Below are positions 53,290-62,892 of a DNA stretch of 64,000 nt, one piece after another. Origin of the DNA: Actinomycetota bacterium (GTDB taxonomy: Bacteria; Actinomycetota; Actinomycetes; Streptosporangiales; Streptosporangiaceae); NCBI GenBank assembly GCA_027314515.1, contig DAHVAR010000055.1, positions 1 to 64,000 of the forward strand, given 5' to 3'. Numbering within the stretch: the first letter of the stretch is position 1; each line of letters opens with the position of its first letter. The translations under genes were made by a program, and so were the position numbers. Under the pieces are notes generated by a model, which made no database searches, was not told the DNA's origin, and was given only the letters and a program-made list of their open reading frames with translations.

Positions 53290-54714
53290 GTGCCCCGCGT
53301 CAATCACGGATCGACCGGCAGCCTGTTCGACTCGCCGGCCGAAGCGGCCGAGCGAGCGACTGCGCCGCTGGCCGTCCGGATGCGGCCGCGCTCGCTCGCC
53401 GAGGTGATCGGCCAGGCGCACCTGACCAGAGACGGTTCGCCGCTTCGCAAGCTAGCCGACACCGACTCGCCGATGTCGGTGCTCCTGTGGGGGCCGCCGG
53501 GCACTGGCAAGACAACGCTGGCCTACGTGGTCGCGAGCGTGACCAAACGCCGGTTCGTCGAGCTGTCCGCGGTATCGGCCGGGGTCAAGGACGTGCGCAC
53601 GGCAATCGAGGCCGCGCGCGGCGCGCTGGGCATGTCCGGCCAGCAGACCGTCTTGTTCATCGACGAAGTGCACCGGTTCAACAAGGCGCAGCAAGACGCG
53701 CTGCTGCCTGCCGTGGAGAACCGCTGGGTCTCGTTCATCGGCGCGACCACCGAGAACCCGTCGTTCTCCGTCGTCGGGCCGTTGCTGTCCCGGTCGCTGC
53801 TGCTGACGCTGCGGCCGCTGGAGGACACGGACATTCAGCAGGTGATCAGCCGGGCGGTGGCTGACGAGCGCGGGTTGTCCGGCCGGATCACGCTGGGGGC
53901 CGGTGTCACCGACCAGCTCGTCCGGCTGGCCGGGGGCGACGCGCGGCGGGTGCTGACGTACCTGGAGGCGGCGGCGCTCGGCCTGCCCGACGGCGGCGAG
54001 CTGACGATCGGGCTGCTTGAGCAGGCGGTCGACCGGGCCATGGTGCGTTACGACCGGGCCGGTGACCAGCACTACGACGTGATCAGCGCCTTCATCAAGA
54101 GCATGCGCGGCAGCGACGCGGACGCGGCGCTGCACTACCTGGCCCGGATGATCGAGGCGGGGGAGGACCCGCGGTTCATCGCGCGACGGCTGATCGTCCA
54201 TGCCAGCGAGGACGTCGGGATGGCGGACCCGACAGCGCTGCAGGCGGCGGTCGCCGCGGCGCAGGCCGTCCAGTTCGTCGGGCTGCCCGAGGCGCAGCTG
54301 AACCTGGCGCAGGCCGTCATCCACATCGCGCTGGCGCCGAAGTCGAACGCTGTTGCCAAGGCCATCTGGGCCGCCCGTGCTGACGTGGCGCAGGGCCTGG
54401 CCGGACCGGTGCCCGGGCACCTGCGGGACGCAAGCTACCCGGGCGCGGCCCGGCTGGGCCACGGCAAGGGCTACCTGTACGCGCACGACGATCCGGCCGG
54501 CGTGGTGCGCCAGCAGTACGCGCCTGACGGCCTGGTCGGCAAGCGCTACTACCTGCCGTCGGGTCACGGGTCCGAAGCGCGTTACGCGGACAGGTCGGAG
54601 CGCATCAGGGAGATCCTGCACGGCAGCCCGCAGCCAGCCGTGGAAGCGGGTACCGGATCAGGGCGGGAACGGGCCGGGGAACACTCCGGCGGTGGTCCCG
54701 AACAGCCCGGCTGA
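53290..54714 (+). CDS. rarA: Replication-associated recombination protein A (RarA/MgsA)
   Basis: 474 aa, GTG start. AAA+ core: [19 protein letters not shown], Walker [10 protein letters not shown], Walker [10 protein letters not shown], sensor GATTENPSF; then the lid and the tetramerisation region with [20 protein letters not shown] and [23 protein letters not shown]. It acts at stalled replication forks with SSB. Conserved next to alaS in actinobacteria. The last 40 residues are Gly-rich and variable. Confidence 0.96.
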   Translation: MPRVNHGSTGSLFDSPAEAAERATAPLAVRMRPRSLAEVIGQAHLTRDGSPLRKLADTDSPMSVLLWGPPGTGKTTLAYVVASVTKRRFVELSAVSAGVKDVRTAIEAARGALGMSGQQTVLFIDEVHRFNKAQQDALLPAVENRWVSFIGATTENPSFSVVGPLLSRSLLLTLRPLEDTDIQQVISRAVADERGLSGRITLGAGVTDQLVRLAGGDARRVLTYLEAAALGLPDGGELTIGLLEQAVDRAMVRYDRAGDQHYDVISAFIKSMRGSDADAALHYLARMIEAGEDPRFIARRLIVHASEDVGMADPTALQAAVAAAQAVQFVGLPEAQLNLAQAVIHIALAPKSNAVAKAIWAARADVAQGLAGPVPGHLRDASYPGAARLGHGKGYLYAHDDPAGVVRQQYAPDGLVGKRYYLPSGHGSEARYADRSERIREILHGSPQPAVEAGTGSGRERAGEHSGGGPEQPG

Positions 54715-54796
54715 CGCCGGGTTAGCCGCGATAGGGTCGGGGCCGAGGGTCGATGGCCCGAGGCGCAGTCGATGCGCGGATGGGAGTCAGGGGGAA

Positions 54797-55336
54797 ATGA
54801 ACGCCGGTCAGCTGGCAGCGCTGATAGCCGCGGGGTTCTTCGCGGTGCTGGCGTGCGCGGGCATCGTCGTGCTGATCAAGCTCTCGCGCCTGATGTCGGC
54901 GGTGACCGGCATGGTCACCGAGTACCGGGAGCGCGCGGACCTGCTCATCCAGCAGGCCCAGGAAGCCGTTGACCGGACCAACGAGCAGCTAGCCAGGACC
55001 GACGCGATCACCGCGAGCATGGACCAGGTAACGGCCAACATGGCCGAACTGACCGGCCAGGTGTCGGCGCTGGCGGGGCTGGCCAGAAGCTTGTCCGGGG
55101 CTGCTGCCGTGCCTCTGCACGGCGCTTCGGCCTTCGTCTTCGGGTTGCGGCGGGCGGTCGCCGTCCGGCGATCCCTGCAGGTTGCGGCGATGGCGGAGAC
55201 GCTGCCGGTGACCCTGGCGGCCTCGGCACTGACGCGCACCGGTTCCGCGGCCCAATCGGCGGCACGGGCCGCCATCGCGGCCTCGGCCGGGGAAGCAACC
55301 AGGGAGAATGAGACAACTGAGGCAGGTTGCAGATGA
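54797..55336 (+). CDS. DUF948 membrane protein
   Basis: 179 aa from ATG 54797, GGGGG immediately upstream. One N-terminal membrane helix (ALIAAGFFAVLACAGIVVLI), then a heptad-rich helix (about 30-95) typical of DUF948, then an Ala-rich tail. It may act as a small membrane scaffold; function unknown. ATGA overlap with the next gene, a pair commonly found upstream of alaS. Confidence 0.9.
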   Translation: MNAGQLAALIAAGFFAVLACAGIVVLIKLSRLMSAVTGMVTEYRERADLLIQQAQEAVDRTNEQLARTDAITASMDQVTANMAELTGQVSALAGLARSLSGAAAVPLHGASAFVFGLRRAVAVRRSLQVAAMAETLPVTLAASALTRTGSAAQSAARAAIAASAGEATRENETTEAGCR

Positions 55337-55812
55337 TCCGCCGCGGATTCTGGCTGCTCGCGGGCGCCGCGCTGGGCGTGACCGGGTACCGGAAGGCGAG
55401 TCGGCTGGCGCGAACGCTGACCGGCCAGGGCCTGGCAGGCGGGCCGGCGGGGGCGCGGAACCGAGGGGGCTCGGTGCGAGGAGTGACCACGGGGACGGCC
55501 GGCCGCATCGGGACAGCCGGCCGCACCGGGAGGGCCGGCCGCATCGGGACAGTCGACCGCACCGGGACAGCCGACCGCACCGGGAGGGCCGGCCGGCGGC
55601 TGGCCCGGCCAGCCCAGCCCGAGGCCAAGCCGGCGGCCAGGATCGCGGCGGCCGCCGCGCACGCCTCGGCCGCCGCGGGGTTCGTCCGGGATGTGCGCGA
55701 TGGCATGGCAGAGTATTGGGATCTGCATCGCGGCGAATCGGGCCTTACCCTCGAAAGCCGGCGCGATGCCCTGTGGTCCGGCGACGGTCAGCGCGGCAGT
55801 CGCGACCACTGA
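55333..55812 (+). CDS. DUF6167-like small protein with hexapeptide repeats
   Basis: 159 aa from ATG 55333, overlapping the DUF948 stop. Start IRRGFWLLAGAALGVTGYRK and the C-terminal FVRDVRDGMAEY resemble the DUF6167 proteins encoded between DUF948 and alaS in actinobacteria. The middle is expanded by five 18-nt repeats (55501-55590) giving GR(I/T)G(T/R)A units that other members lack. Probably membrane-associated through its first 25 residues. Confidence 0.8.
   Translation: MIRRGFWLLAGAALGVTGYRKASRLARTLTGQGLAGGPAGARNRGGSVRGVTTGTAGRIGTAGRTGRAGRIGTVDRTGTADRTGRAGRRLARPAQPEAKPAARIAAAAAHASAAAGFVRDVRDGMAEYWDLHRGESGLTLESRRDALWSGDGQRGSRDH
55501..55590 (+). repeat. 18-nt tandem repeat x5 in the DUF6167-like gene
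   Basis: Five units of RRccgcaYcgggaSRgYc type, each exactly 18 nt (55501-55518 through 55573-55590), plus a degenerate copy just before. In frame, Arg/Gly/Thr-rich. Confidence 0.95.
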
Positions 55813-55861
55813 TCAGTCAAAGTCCCGCGCCGTAAGCAGCGCGGGCGCCCCTATGTGAAGG

Positions 55862-58630
55862 ATGGCCGTGATGGAGTCGGCAGAGATAGTCCGCCGTTTC
55901 CTTAGCTTTTTCTCGGAGCGCGGGCACACCGGCGTCCCGTCGGCCAGCCTGGTCGCCGACGATCCGACGCTGCTGCTGGTCAACGCCGGGATGCAGCCAT
56001 TCAAGCCGTTCTTCCTCGGTCAGCAGACGCCGCCATTCCGGCGGGCCACCACCTGCCAGAAGTGCGTCCGGACGCCGGACATCGAGGAAGTCGGCAAGAC
56101 CACCAGGCATGGCACGTTCTTCCAGATGCTTGGCAACTTCTCCTTCGGCGACTATTTCAAGGAACTGGCCATCCCGTACGCCTGGGAGCTACTGACCCGG
56201 CCGGAATCTGACGGCGGGTTCGGCTTCCCTGAGAGCAGGCTCTGGGTGACGGTGCTGCACGACGACGACGAGGCGGCCAAGCTCTGGCACGACGTCGTGG
56301 GCATTCCCGAGCACCGGATCCAGCGCCGCGGCCTGGCCGACAACTACTGGCACATGGGCGTGCCCGGACCGGGCGGTCCCTGTTCGGAGATCTACTACGA
56401 TCGCGGCCCGGAATATGGCCGGGAGGGCGGGCCGGAAGCAGACGAGGATCGCTACCTGGAGGTCTGGAACCTGGTTTTCATGCAGTACCAGCTTGGCCAG
56501 GTGCGATCCAAGGTGGACTTCGACGTCGTGGGCGACCTGCCGTCCCGCAACATCGACACCGGCATGGGCATGGAGCGGATGGCCGCGCTGCTGCAGGGCG
56601 TGGACAACATCTATGAAATCGACACGATGTGGAAGGTCCTTGAGCGCGCGGCCGAGCTGACCGAGCAGCGCTACGGCGTCGACGAGCGGTCTGACGTGGC
56701 GCTGCGGGTGGTGACCGACCATGTTCGCACCGCGGTCATGCTTGTCGCTGACGGCGTGATCCCGTCCAACGAGGGTCGTGGCTACGTACTGCGCCGGATC
56801 CTGCGCCGCAGCGTGCAGAAGCTGCGCCTGCTCTCCGGCGCTCAGCGCGGCGGCACCGGCAGCCACAGCCGGGGCGGCCAGGATGAGCGCTTCCTGCATG
56901 AGCTGTCCTCGGTCGCGATCGGCGCGCTCGGCGAGCAGTATCCCGAGTTGATCCGCGACGCGCCGAACATCCACACGGTGATCGATGCCGAAGAGGCAGC
57001 ATTCATGGCCACGCTGCGCACCGGCAGCGCCATCTTCGACGCGGCGGTGGAAGAGACCAGGCGCCGGGGCAGTGGCACCATCCGCGGCGACCAGGCATTC
57101 CAGCTGCATGACACCTACGGCTTCCCGATCGACCTGACCCTGGAGATGGCCGGCGAGCAGGGCCTGGCAGTGGATGAGGGCGAGTTCCGGCGGCTGATGA
57201 CGGAGCAGCGGCAACGGGCGAAGGCGGACGCGGCCGGCAAGAAGACCGGCAATGCCGACATCTCGGTGTTCGCCCGGATGCTGGAGCGGGCTGGACTGGT
57301 CACCTTTACCGGTTACGACGAAGTGGCGGGCGAGGCGACAGTCGTTGGCCTGATCGTCGACGGCTCATCGGCCCCCTCGGCCGGGGCCGGCACCGCCGTC
57401 GAGGTAGTCCTGGACCGCACGCCGTTCTATGCCGAAGGTGGCGGTCAGCTTGCCGACAACGGCGTGATCACCGCGGTCGGCAGCGGTGCCGGCGACGGCG
57501 CCCGGATCGAAGTGACCGATGTGCAGGCGCCCGTTCCCGGCCTGATCGTGCACCGCGGCACTGTCACGGCCGGTGAAATCGTCGTGGGGGCGCCCGTTCT
57601 CGCCCAGATCGATATCGAGCGCAGGCGCGCTATCTCGCGCTCGCACACCGCCACGCACCTGGTACACCGGGCTTTCCGCGGCTCGCTCGGTGAGTCTGCG
57701 GCGCAGGCCGGCTCGGAGAATGCGCCGGGCCGCTTCAGGTTCGACTTCACCGCGATGGGCGCGGTGCCCGCGTCGGTGCTGGCCACCGCGGAGGAAGAGG
57801 TCAACCAGGTCCTGATCAGTGACCTGGAAGTGCGTGCTTTCCACACCTCGATCGGCGAGGCGCGGGCGATGGGCGCGCTGGCCCTGTTCGGCGAGAAATA
57901 CGGCGACCAGGTCCGGGTTGTGGAGGTCGGTGACTACTCACGGGAACTGTGCGGCGGCACCCACGTGGCACGGTCCGGCAATCTCGGGCTGGTCAAGATC
58001 CTTGGAGAGTCGTCCATCGGATCCGGTGTCCGCCGGGTGGAGGCTCTGGTCGGGATCGACGCGTTCAAGTACCTGGCCCGCGAAAGCGTCCTTGTCAGCA
58101 TGCTGTCCGAGCAGTTCAGGGCCCGCCCGGAGGAGTTGCCGGAGCGGATCGCGAGCGTGCTGACGCGCCTTCGGGAGGCAGAACGTGACCTGGAACGGCT
58201 CAGGTCCGCTCAGTTGCTGAGCAGCGTCGCGGAACTCGCGGACAAGGCCGAGGACCTGCACGGCGCGGCGTACGTCGCATACCAGGCGCCGGACGGTACG
58301 CTGGCCGACGGAATCAGGAAGGTGGCGCTGGACATCCGGGGACGGATTTCGGCTGGCCGGCCTGGCGTGGTCGTGGCGGTCGGGCTGACCGATGGCCGGC
58401 CGACGGTCGTGGTGGCGGTTAACGACGCCGGGCGGGCGCACGGCCTCCGGGCGGGTGCCCTGGTACTCGCGGCGGCCGGTGCGCTCGGCGGCCGGGGCGG
58501 CGGCCGGGATGACGTCGCTCAGGGCGGCGGCGCTCCGCTCGGCGACCGGGCCGAGGAGGCGGTCTCTGGGGCCTTTGCAGCAGTTCGTGCCCTTATCCAC
58601 GACATAGTAGGAGTAGGTGCCGTAGGGTGA
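55862..58630 (+). CDS. alaS: Alanyl-tRNA synthetase
   Basis: 922 aa. N-terminal class II core: [49 protein letters not shown]. Editing domain with zinc ligands HTATHLVHR and [10 protein letters not shown], then a C-Ala domain to [12 protein letters not shown]. It charges tRNA-Ala and clears Ser/Gly mischarging. Start at ATG 55862 (GTGAAGG upstream); ATG 55871 is an alternative. A Gly/Arg stretch near 310-325 is slightly expanded. Confidence 0.98.
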   Translation: MAVMESAEIVRRFLSFFSERGHTGVPSASLVADDPTLLLVNAGMQPFKPFFLGQQTPPFRRATTCQKCVRTPDIEEVGKTTRHGTFFQMLGNFSFGDYFKELAIPYAWELLTRPESDGGFGFPESRLWVTVLHDDDEAAKLWHDVVGIPEHRIQRRGLADNYWHMGVPGPGGPCSEIYYDRGPEYGREGGPEADEDRYLEVWNLVFMQYQLGQVRSKVDFDVVGDLPSRNIDTGMGMERMAALLQGVDNIYEIDTMWKVLERAAELTEQRYGVDERSDVALRVVTDHVRTAVMLVADGVIPSNEGRGYVLRRILRRSVQKLRLLSGAQRGGTGSHSRGGQDERFLHELSSVAIGALGEQYPELIRDAPNIHTVIDAEEAAFMATLRTGSAIFDAAVEETRRRGSGTIRGDQAFQLHDTYGFPIDLTLEMAGEQGLAVDEGEFRRLMTEQRQRAKADAAGKKTGNADISVFARMLERAGLVTFTGYDEVAGEATVVGLIVDGSSAPSAGAGTAVEVVLDRTPFYAEGGGQLADNGVITAVGSGAGDGARIEVTDVQAPVPGLIVHRGTVTAGEIVVGAPVLAQIDIERRRAISRSHTATHLVHRAFRGSLGESAAQAGSENAPGRFRFDFTAMGAVPASVLATAEEEVNQVLISDLEVRAFHTSIGEARAMGALALFGEKYGDQVRVVEVGDYSRELCGGTHVARSGNLGLVKILGESSIGSGVRRVEALVGIDAFKYLARESVLVSMLSEQFRARPEELPERIASVLTRLREAERDLERLRSAQLLSSVAELADKAEDLHGAAYVAYQAPDGTLADGIRKVALDIRGRISAGRPGVVVAVGLTDGRPTVVVAVNDAGRAHGLRAGALVLAAAGALGGRGGGRDDVAQGGGAPLGDRAEEAVSGAFAAVRALIHDIVGVGAVG

Positions 58631-58634
58631 GCCC

Positions 58635-59225
58635 GTGCCTACACCAGTTCGTGTCCAGGCTGAGACCTGGCGCGCCCCAGCCGTCGCCGGGAGCGACCCT
58701 GCCTGGCGCGCATCTGGAGGCGTTCGCGCCGCAAGGCGAGCTGCTCAGAGCGCTGATGTGAGGGCCGGGGTGCGGCTTGGCATCGACGTCGGCTCAGCGC
58801 GGATCGGTGTTGCCAGGTCCGATCCGGGCGGCGTGCTTGCCTCGCCGCTCGCCACGGTCCGGCGCGGCGGCGGCGACGTGGCGGAACTGGCCAGGCTCGC
58901 GGCTGAGAACAACGCCATGGAGATCATCGTCGGCCTGGCCGTCGGCCTGCGCGGAGCGGAGGGCAGGGCTGCCGCCGATGGCCGCGAGTTCGCCGTCCGG
59001 CTGGCCGGCAGGACGGCGCCACTGCCGGTCCGGCTCGCCGACGAGCGTTTCACTACCGTGCTGGCGCACGCCGCGCTGCAGAGCAGCGGCCATGACGCGA
59101 AAGCCAGGCGGCCGGCGGTGGACAAGGCCGCGGCCGCGGTACTGCTGCAGGGGGCGCTGGACGCTGAGCGCTCGACCGGCGAGCCGGCTGGTCAGCTGGT
59201 AGCCAGGGGAGATCCGACGTCATGA
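58635..59225 (+). CDS. ruvX: RuvX/YqgF-type Holliday junction resolvase-like protein
   Basis: 196 aa from GTG 58635 (AGGGTGAG upstream). The conserved part begins at GVRLGIDVGSARIGVARSDP, so GTG 58758 is a possible shorter start, though without a clear ribosome site. RNase H-like motifs: DVGSARIG with Asp, EIIVGLAVGL, LADERFTTVLA and VDKAAAAVLLQ. The family processes rRNA 5' ends and/or junctions. ATGA overlap with mltG; alaS-ruvX-mltG-aroE is a standard actinobacterial order. Confidence 0.92.
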   Translation: MPTPVRVQAETWRAPAVAGSDPAWRASGGVRAARRAAQSADVRAGVRLGIDVGSARIGVARSDPGGVLASPLATVRRGGGDVAELARLAAENNAMEIIVGLAVGLRGAEGRAAADGREFAVRLAGRTAPLPVRLADERFTTVLAHAALQSSGHDAKARRPAVDKAAAAVLLQGALDAERSTGEPAGQLVARGDPTS

Positions 59226-61531
59226 GCCGGGACGGGTACGAGGACTGGGACGACCAGCTTGACGCGGAAGACGGTCGCTACGGCCGGTCAGCGGGCCGCA
59301 GGTCACGCCGGTCCGCGGCGCCCGAGGACTCCTGGCCGGCCGGATCCAGGGCAGGGCAAGGTTCCGGGGAGTGGCCGGGGCAACCGGGCGGCACCAGCGC
59401 ACCGTGGGAATCCCCCCGCTACGAGTCGGCCGGATACAACGATCCCGGCGGGTCCTACCGTGGCACCGACAGCTACGCCGGCGCCGACAGTTACGCCGGC
59501 ACCGGCAGTTACGCCGGGCCCGATGGCAATCCGCGTTTCGATCCCGGTGCCGGCCGGTACGAATCGGGCGGGCAGCTCAGCCCGAGAACCGGGCCGGGCA
59601 GCTACGACGGCTATTCCGACCGTGGCTATTCCGACCGTGGCTATGCAGGCGGAAGTGGCTACGAGAACCCCGGCGGCAGTACTTATCCGGCTTATCCGGA
59701 GACCGGCTACCAGGGCGGGACCGACAGCGCCTACGGTGACCGCCGTTCCCGTGATGGCAGCCGTCGTGACGGCGGGTACGGCGACCGCGGGTACGCGGCT
59801 CCCGATTACCCTGAGGCCCGCTACTCGGGCAGTGAGCATTCACGCGGCGGGCCGGATCCGTATGCCGGCCCCGACCCGTATCGCACCGATTCCGGCTGGC
59901 ACGCCGACCCCGGCCCGCGCGCTGACCCTGGCCGGCGCGCTGACCCCGGCCGCAGTTCCGATCCCGGCCGCAGTTCCGATCCCGGCCGCGCGGCTCGACG
60001 CGGCGAACCCGACTACGGCAGTGCGGACCGCTACGGCAGTGCCGACCGCTACGGCACGCAGGATCGGTACAGCGTGCACGATCAGTACGGCGGGCAGGAC
60101 CGGTACGGCGGGCCGGATCAGTACGAGGAGCACGCAGGTTACGCCGACGAAGGCTACGCTGCCCTGGACAGGTATGACCAGCCTGGCGCTAGCCGCCGCG
60201 GGGAGGGCTACGGCGCTTCGGCGGGATACGAGCGCGACGGGGGATATGACGACCATAAGTACGGCTCTGCGGCGGGGGATCGCGAGCTGGACGGCCCGGC
60301 CGATCCGGACGATGACGGCTTCGCCTGGCAGGGACAGGTGGACGACAGCGGACTAAGCCGCCGTCGTGGCCGTGGCGGTGAAGACGAGATCGATGCCGAC
60401 AGTGCTCGGCACAACGGCTTCTTCCGCGGTTTCGGCGGTGGAGAGGACGACTACGGGCACCGTCCGCCGAGGCGAGGCCGTAGCCGCGCGCCGATGATCG
60501 CGCTGACGGTGGTAGTCCTTTTCCTCGCGACAATCGTCGGCGGCGGGATCTACGCCTACAACTGGTATGCCAAGCGGCACGCCGACTGGACCGGTTCGAA
60601 GGGTTACGGCTCGGTCGTCGTGCAGGTCAAGCCCGGCGAGTACGCCTGCACGCTGGTACTGGAAGACGAGTTGGTCAACGCCGGAGTAGTCGCCTCCGGA
60701 ACGGCATTCTGTGACGCCGCCACGAGCGCGGGCAACTCCAACGCCCTGCAGCCCGGTTCCTTCAAGCTGCACAAGCACATGGGCGCGGCACTGGCGTGGG
60801 CCATGCTGACTAATCCGAAATCGCGGGTTCAGCAGGGTGTGGCCGTGCCGGACGGCCTGCGCGCGAGCAAAGTCATCGCGCTGCTGGCCAAGGGCACGGG
60901 CATCCCGTTGAGCCAGTTCCAGGCGGCGCTCAAGGACCCCGCCGCGCTCGGCCTGCCGTCTTGGGCGCATGGCAACCCGGAGGGCTTCCTGTACCCGGCC
61001 ACCTACGAGATCCCGCCCGGTGCCACGGGGCTTAGCGTCATCAAGACGCTGGTGGCACAGTTCAATACCGAGGCAGCGAGCCTGAACCTGGCAACCGACG
61101 CGAAACGCGCGCATTTCACCGAGTATCAGGTCCTCATCGAGGCCAGCCTGCTCGAAGGCGAGGTTCCGCCGAGGTACTACGCGGATGTCGCGCGTGTCGT
61201 CGACAACCGGCTGAACCAGAACCCGCCGATGGACCTCGGGCTGGACAGCACGGTCGCCTACGCCACCGATCACTACGTCTACAACCTCACGCAGAGCGAC
61301 CTGAACGTGAACTCGCCGTACAACACGTTCAAGCACGCTGGCCTGCCGCCCGGTCCGATCGACTCGCCGGACGCCGCGGCGATCGAGGCCGTGCTGCACC
61401 CGGCACAGGGCGCGGCGGCGGGCCAATGGCTCTACTTCATCACCGTGAACAAGTCGGGCAAGACCGACTTCACCTCGAGCTACTCGCAGTTCCAGGCATG
61501 GACGTACCTGGCCAGGCAGAACGGAGTCTGA
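59222..61531 (+). CDS. mltG: Endolytic transglycosylase MltG with a very long disordered cytosolic head
   Basis: 769 aa; simple MltG proteins are 340-400. Residues 1-420 are low complexity, rich in Gly, Tyr, Asp, Arg and Ser, with runs such as GYSDR twice, DPGRSS twice and DRYGSA-type repeats. A membrane helix follows (IALTVVVLFLATIVGGGIYA, near 423-445), then LysM-like and YceG parts with LIEASLLEGEVP (catalytic Glu), LGLDSTVAYA and SPYNTFKHAGLPPGPI. It cuts nascent glycan strands outside the membrane. The head is presumably cytosolic and may recruit partners. Confidence 0.95.
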   Translation: MSRDGYEDWDDQLDAEDGRYGRSAGRRSRRSAAPEDSWPAGSRAGQGSGEWPGQPGGTSAPWESPRYESAGYNDPGGSYRGTDSYAGADSYAGTGSYAGPDGNPRFDPGAGRYESGGQLSPRTGPGSYDGYSDRGYSDRGYAGGSGYENPGGSTYPAYPETGYQGGTDSAYGDRRSRDGSRRDGGYGDRGYAAPDYPEARYSGSEHSRGGPDPYAGPDPYRTDSGWHADPGPRADPGRRADPGRSSDPGRSSDPGRAARRGEPDYGSADRYGSADRYGTQDRYSVHDQYGGQDRYGGPDQYEEHAGYADEGYAALDRYDQPGASRRGEGYGASAGYERDGGYDDHKYGSAAGDRELDGPADPDDDGFAWQGQVDDSGLSRRRGRGGEDEIDADSARHNGFFRGFGGGEDDYGHRPPRRGRSRAPMIALTVVVLFLATIVGGGIYAYNWYAKRHADWTGSKGYGSVVVQVKPGEYACTLVLEDELVNAGVVASGTAFCDAATSAGNSNALQPGSFKLHKHMGAALAWAMLTNPKSRVQQGVAVPDGLRASKVIALLAKGTGIPLSQFQAALKDPAALGLPSWAHGNPEGFLYPATYEIPPGATGLSVIKTLVAQFNTEAASLNLATDAKRAHFTEYQVLIEASLLEGEVPPRYYADVARVVDNRLNQNPPMDLGLDSTVAYATDHYVYNLTQSDLNVNSPYNTFKHAGLPPGPIDSPDAAAIEAVLHPAQGAAAGQWLYFITVNKSGKTDFTSSYSQFQAWTYLARQNGV
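59594..60070 (+). repeat. Mixed 15- and 18-nt tandem repeats in the mltG head
   Basis: Examples: ggctattccgaccgt twice near 59610-59642; cccggccgcagttccgat twice near 59945-59985; taYggcagtgcSgaccgc twice near 60015-60050. All in frame. Boundaries approximate. Confidence 0.75.
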
Positions 61532-61535
61532 CCCG

Positions 61536-62390
61536 GTGGCCGGGGACCCGGCGGCCCGCCGCCGGGCAGCCGTTCTCGGCTTGCCGATCGCCCACTCGCT
61601 ATCGCCCGCGCTGCATCGCGCTGCTTACCGCGAGCTAGGGCTGGCGGGCTGGACCTATTCCGCGATTGAGTGCGACGAGCAGGGCCTGCCGTTGCTGCTC
61701 GACTCGCTCGGGCCGGACTGGGCGGGCCTCTCGCTGACGATGCCGCTCAAGCGCGCGGTGCTGCCGCTGCTCGATGATGCCGAGCCGCTGGTCGGCGAGG
61801 TCGGCGCGGCGAATACGGTGGTGCTCGAAGGCGGCCGGCGTCGCGGCTTCAACACCGACGTGGCCGGGATCGTGGCTGTGCTGCACCAGGCTGGCATCAC
61901 CACAGCAGGGAACGCGCTGGTACTCGGCGGCGGCGCCACCGCATGCTCGGCACTTGCGGCACTCCGGAGGCTGGGCAGTGACGCTGTCTGCATGGCCGTC
62001 CGCTCGCTGGACCGAGCGCGGCCGGTGCTCACCGTCGCCGGACGGCTCGGCATGCAGGTCACGCTGGTCGAGTTCGGCCCGGAACTGGCCAGCCGCCGCT
62101 GGCAGCTGCTGATCTCGACGATCCCCGCCGCGGGAACCGAGGCCGTCGCCGCCCAGCTCCGGGCCGGAGTGCTGGCAGCGGATGGTGTGCTTGACGTCGT
62201 ATACGATCCCTGGCCGACGCCGCTGGCGGCTGCCGCCGAGAGCGTCGGCTCGACGGTTATGTCAGGCTTCGACATGCTCGTGCACCAGGCGGCCGGCCAG
62301 GTGGAGCTGATGACCGGCCAGCCGGCGCCCGTCAGCGTCATGCGCGCGGCAGGCCTGGCAGAATTGGCCCGGCGGCGGAATAACCGGTAG
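61536..62390 (+). CDS. aroE: Shikimate dehydrogenase
   Basis: 284 aa, GTG start 4 nt after mltG. Substrate part: LGLPIAHSLSPALHRAAY, SLTMPLKRAV with the catalytic Lys, and AANTVVLE, NTDVAGI. Cofactor part: ALVLGGGATACSALAAL (Gly-rich dinucleotide loop). It reduces 3-dehydroshikimate in the aromatic amino acid pathway. No other aro gene is next to it. Confidence 0.95.
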   Translation: MAGDPAARRRAAVLGLPIAHSLSPALHRAAYRELGLAGWTYSAIECDEQGLPLLLDSLGPDWAGLSLTMPLKRAVLPLLDDAEPLVGEVGAANTVVLEGGRRRGFNTDVAGIVAVLHQAGITTAGNALVLGGGATACSALAALRRLGSDAVCMAVRSLDRARPVLTVAGRLGMQVTLVEFGPELASRRWQLLISTIPAAGTEAVAAQLRAGVLAADGVLDVVYDPWPTPLAAAAESVGSTVMSGFDMLVHQAAGQVELMTGQPAPVSVMRAAGLAELARRRNNR

Positions 62391-62424
62391 CGACCGGACG
62401 CTTACCCGCCGGGGAATTCCAGTG

Positions 62425-62458
62425 GTCGTCGCCATGGGCTAGGCTTAGTGGCGACGAC
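62425..62458. promoter_or_regulatory. Perfect 10-bp inverted repeat around a -10-like box
   Basis: GTCGTCGCCA (62425-62434) and TGGCGACGAC (62449-62458) flank tgggctaggcttag, whose TAGGCT could be a -10 box. It is either the aroE terminator or an operator at the infC promoter. Confidence 0.5.
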
Positions 62459-62751
62459 AATGCTCGGCAGTCGCTAGCATCGCCCGGTACAGGGCGCCGC
62501 TAGCCATGCTGAGCGTGCAAGCGGAGGACCACCTCGGCCGCCTCCCACCTGGCCAGCTGACGCTGGCGGGTACCGTGCCGGGACGCCTGAGCAGTCAAGA
62601 TGAGCAGGCGGCCCGGCGGCCGCCAGCCATGAGGCTGGCTGCTCAGGCCGGGCGCCATGCCGCGGGCACTCGGATACCGGGTGGACGGGAAGGCAGGCGT
62701 CGCGGGTATGCCGTGCCCAGGAGCATCCTGGGGCGAGGCTCCCGCAATGGT

Positions 62752-62790
62752 GGCCCCGCGGCACGATAACGCGGGGCCGTTTGGCTTTCT
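62752..62790 (+). terminator. Attenuator-like terminator in the infC leader
   Basis: GGCCCCGCG (62752-62760) pairs with CGCGGGGCC (62770-62778), 9-nt loop, followed by gtttggctttct, an unusually T-rich tail for this genome. It lies about 100 nt before the infC start, so it could end transcription inside the leader. Confidence 0.6.
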
Positions 62791-62842
62791 GCGCCCGGCA
62801 GCTTGCGGCGACCGGGTCATCAGGGCCAAAGTCCCGTCGCTG

Positions 62843-62865
62843 CGCCCGGGGATGGTCCCCGGGCG
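62843..62865 (+). promoter_or_regulatory. Strong GC hairpin just upstream of the infC ribosome site
   Basis: CGCCCGGGGA / TCCCCGGGCG, 10 bp with loop tgg, ending 18 nt before the AGGAGG at 62883-62888. It may control ribosome access or act as a second terminator. Confidence 0.55.
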
Positions 62866-62892
62866 GAAGCACTGGTGACACAAGGAGGTCAC

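Larger units (their letters stand above)
62391..62892. other. Long infC leader region
   Basis: About 500 nt between aroE and infC without a supported gene. It contains three strong inverted repeats: 62425-62458, 62752-62778 (followed by a T-rich stretch) and 62843-62865. This looks like a structured 5' leader, as known for infC operons in other bacteria. Confidence 0.6.

Noticed and set aside
62506-62769. 88-codon plus-strand frame in the infC leader
   Set aside because: No start context and no family features, and it overlaps the hairpins; a leader peptide is possible but unsupported.
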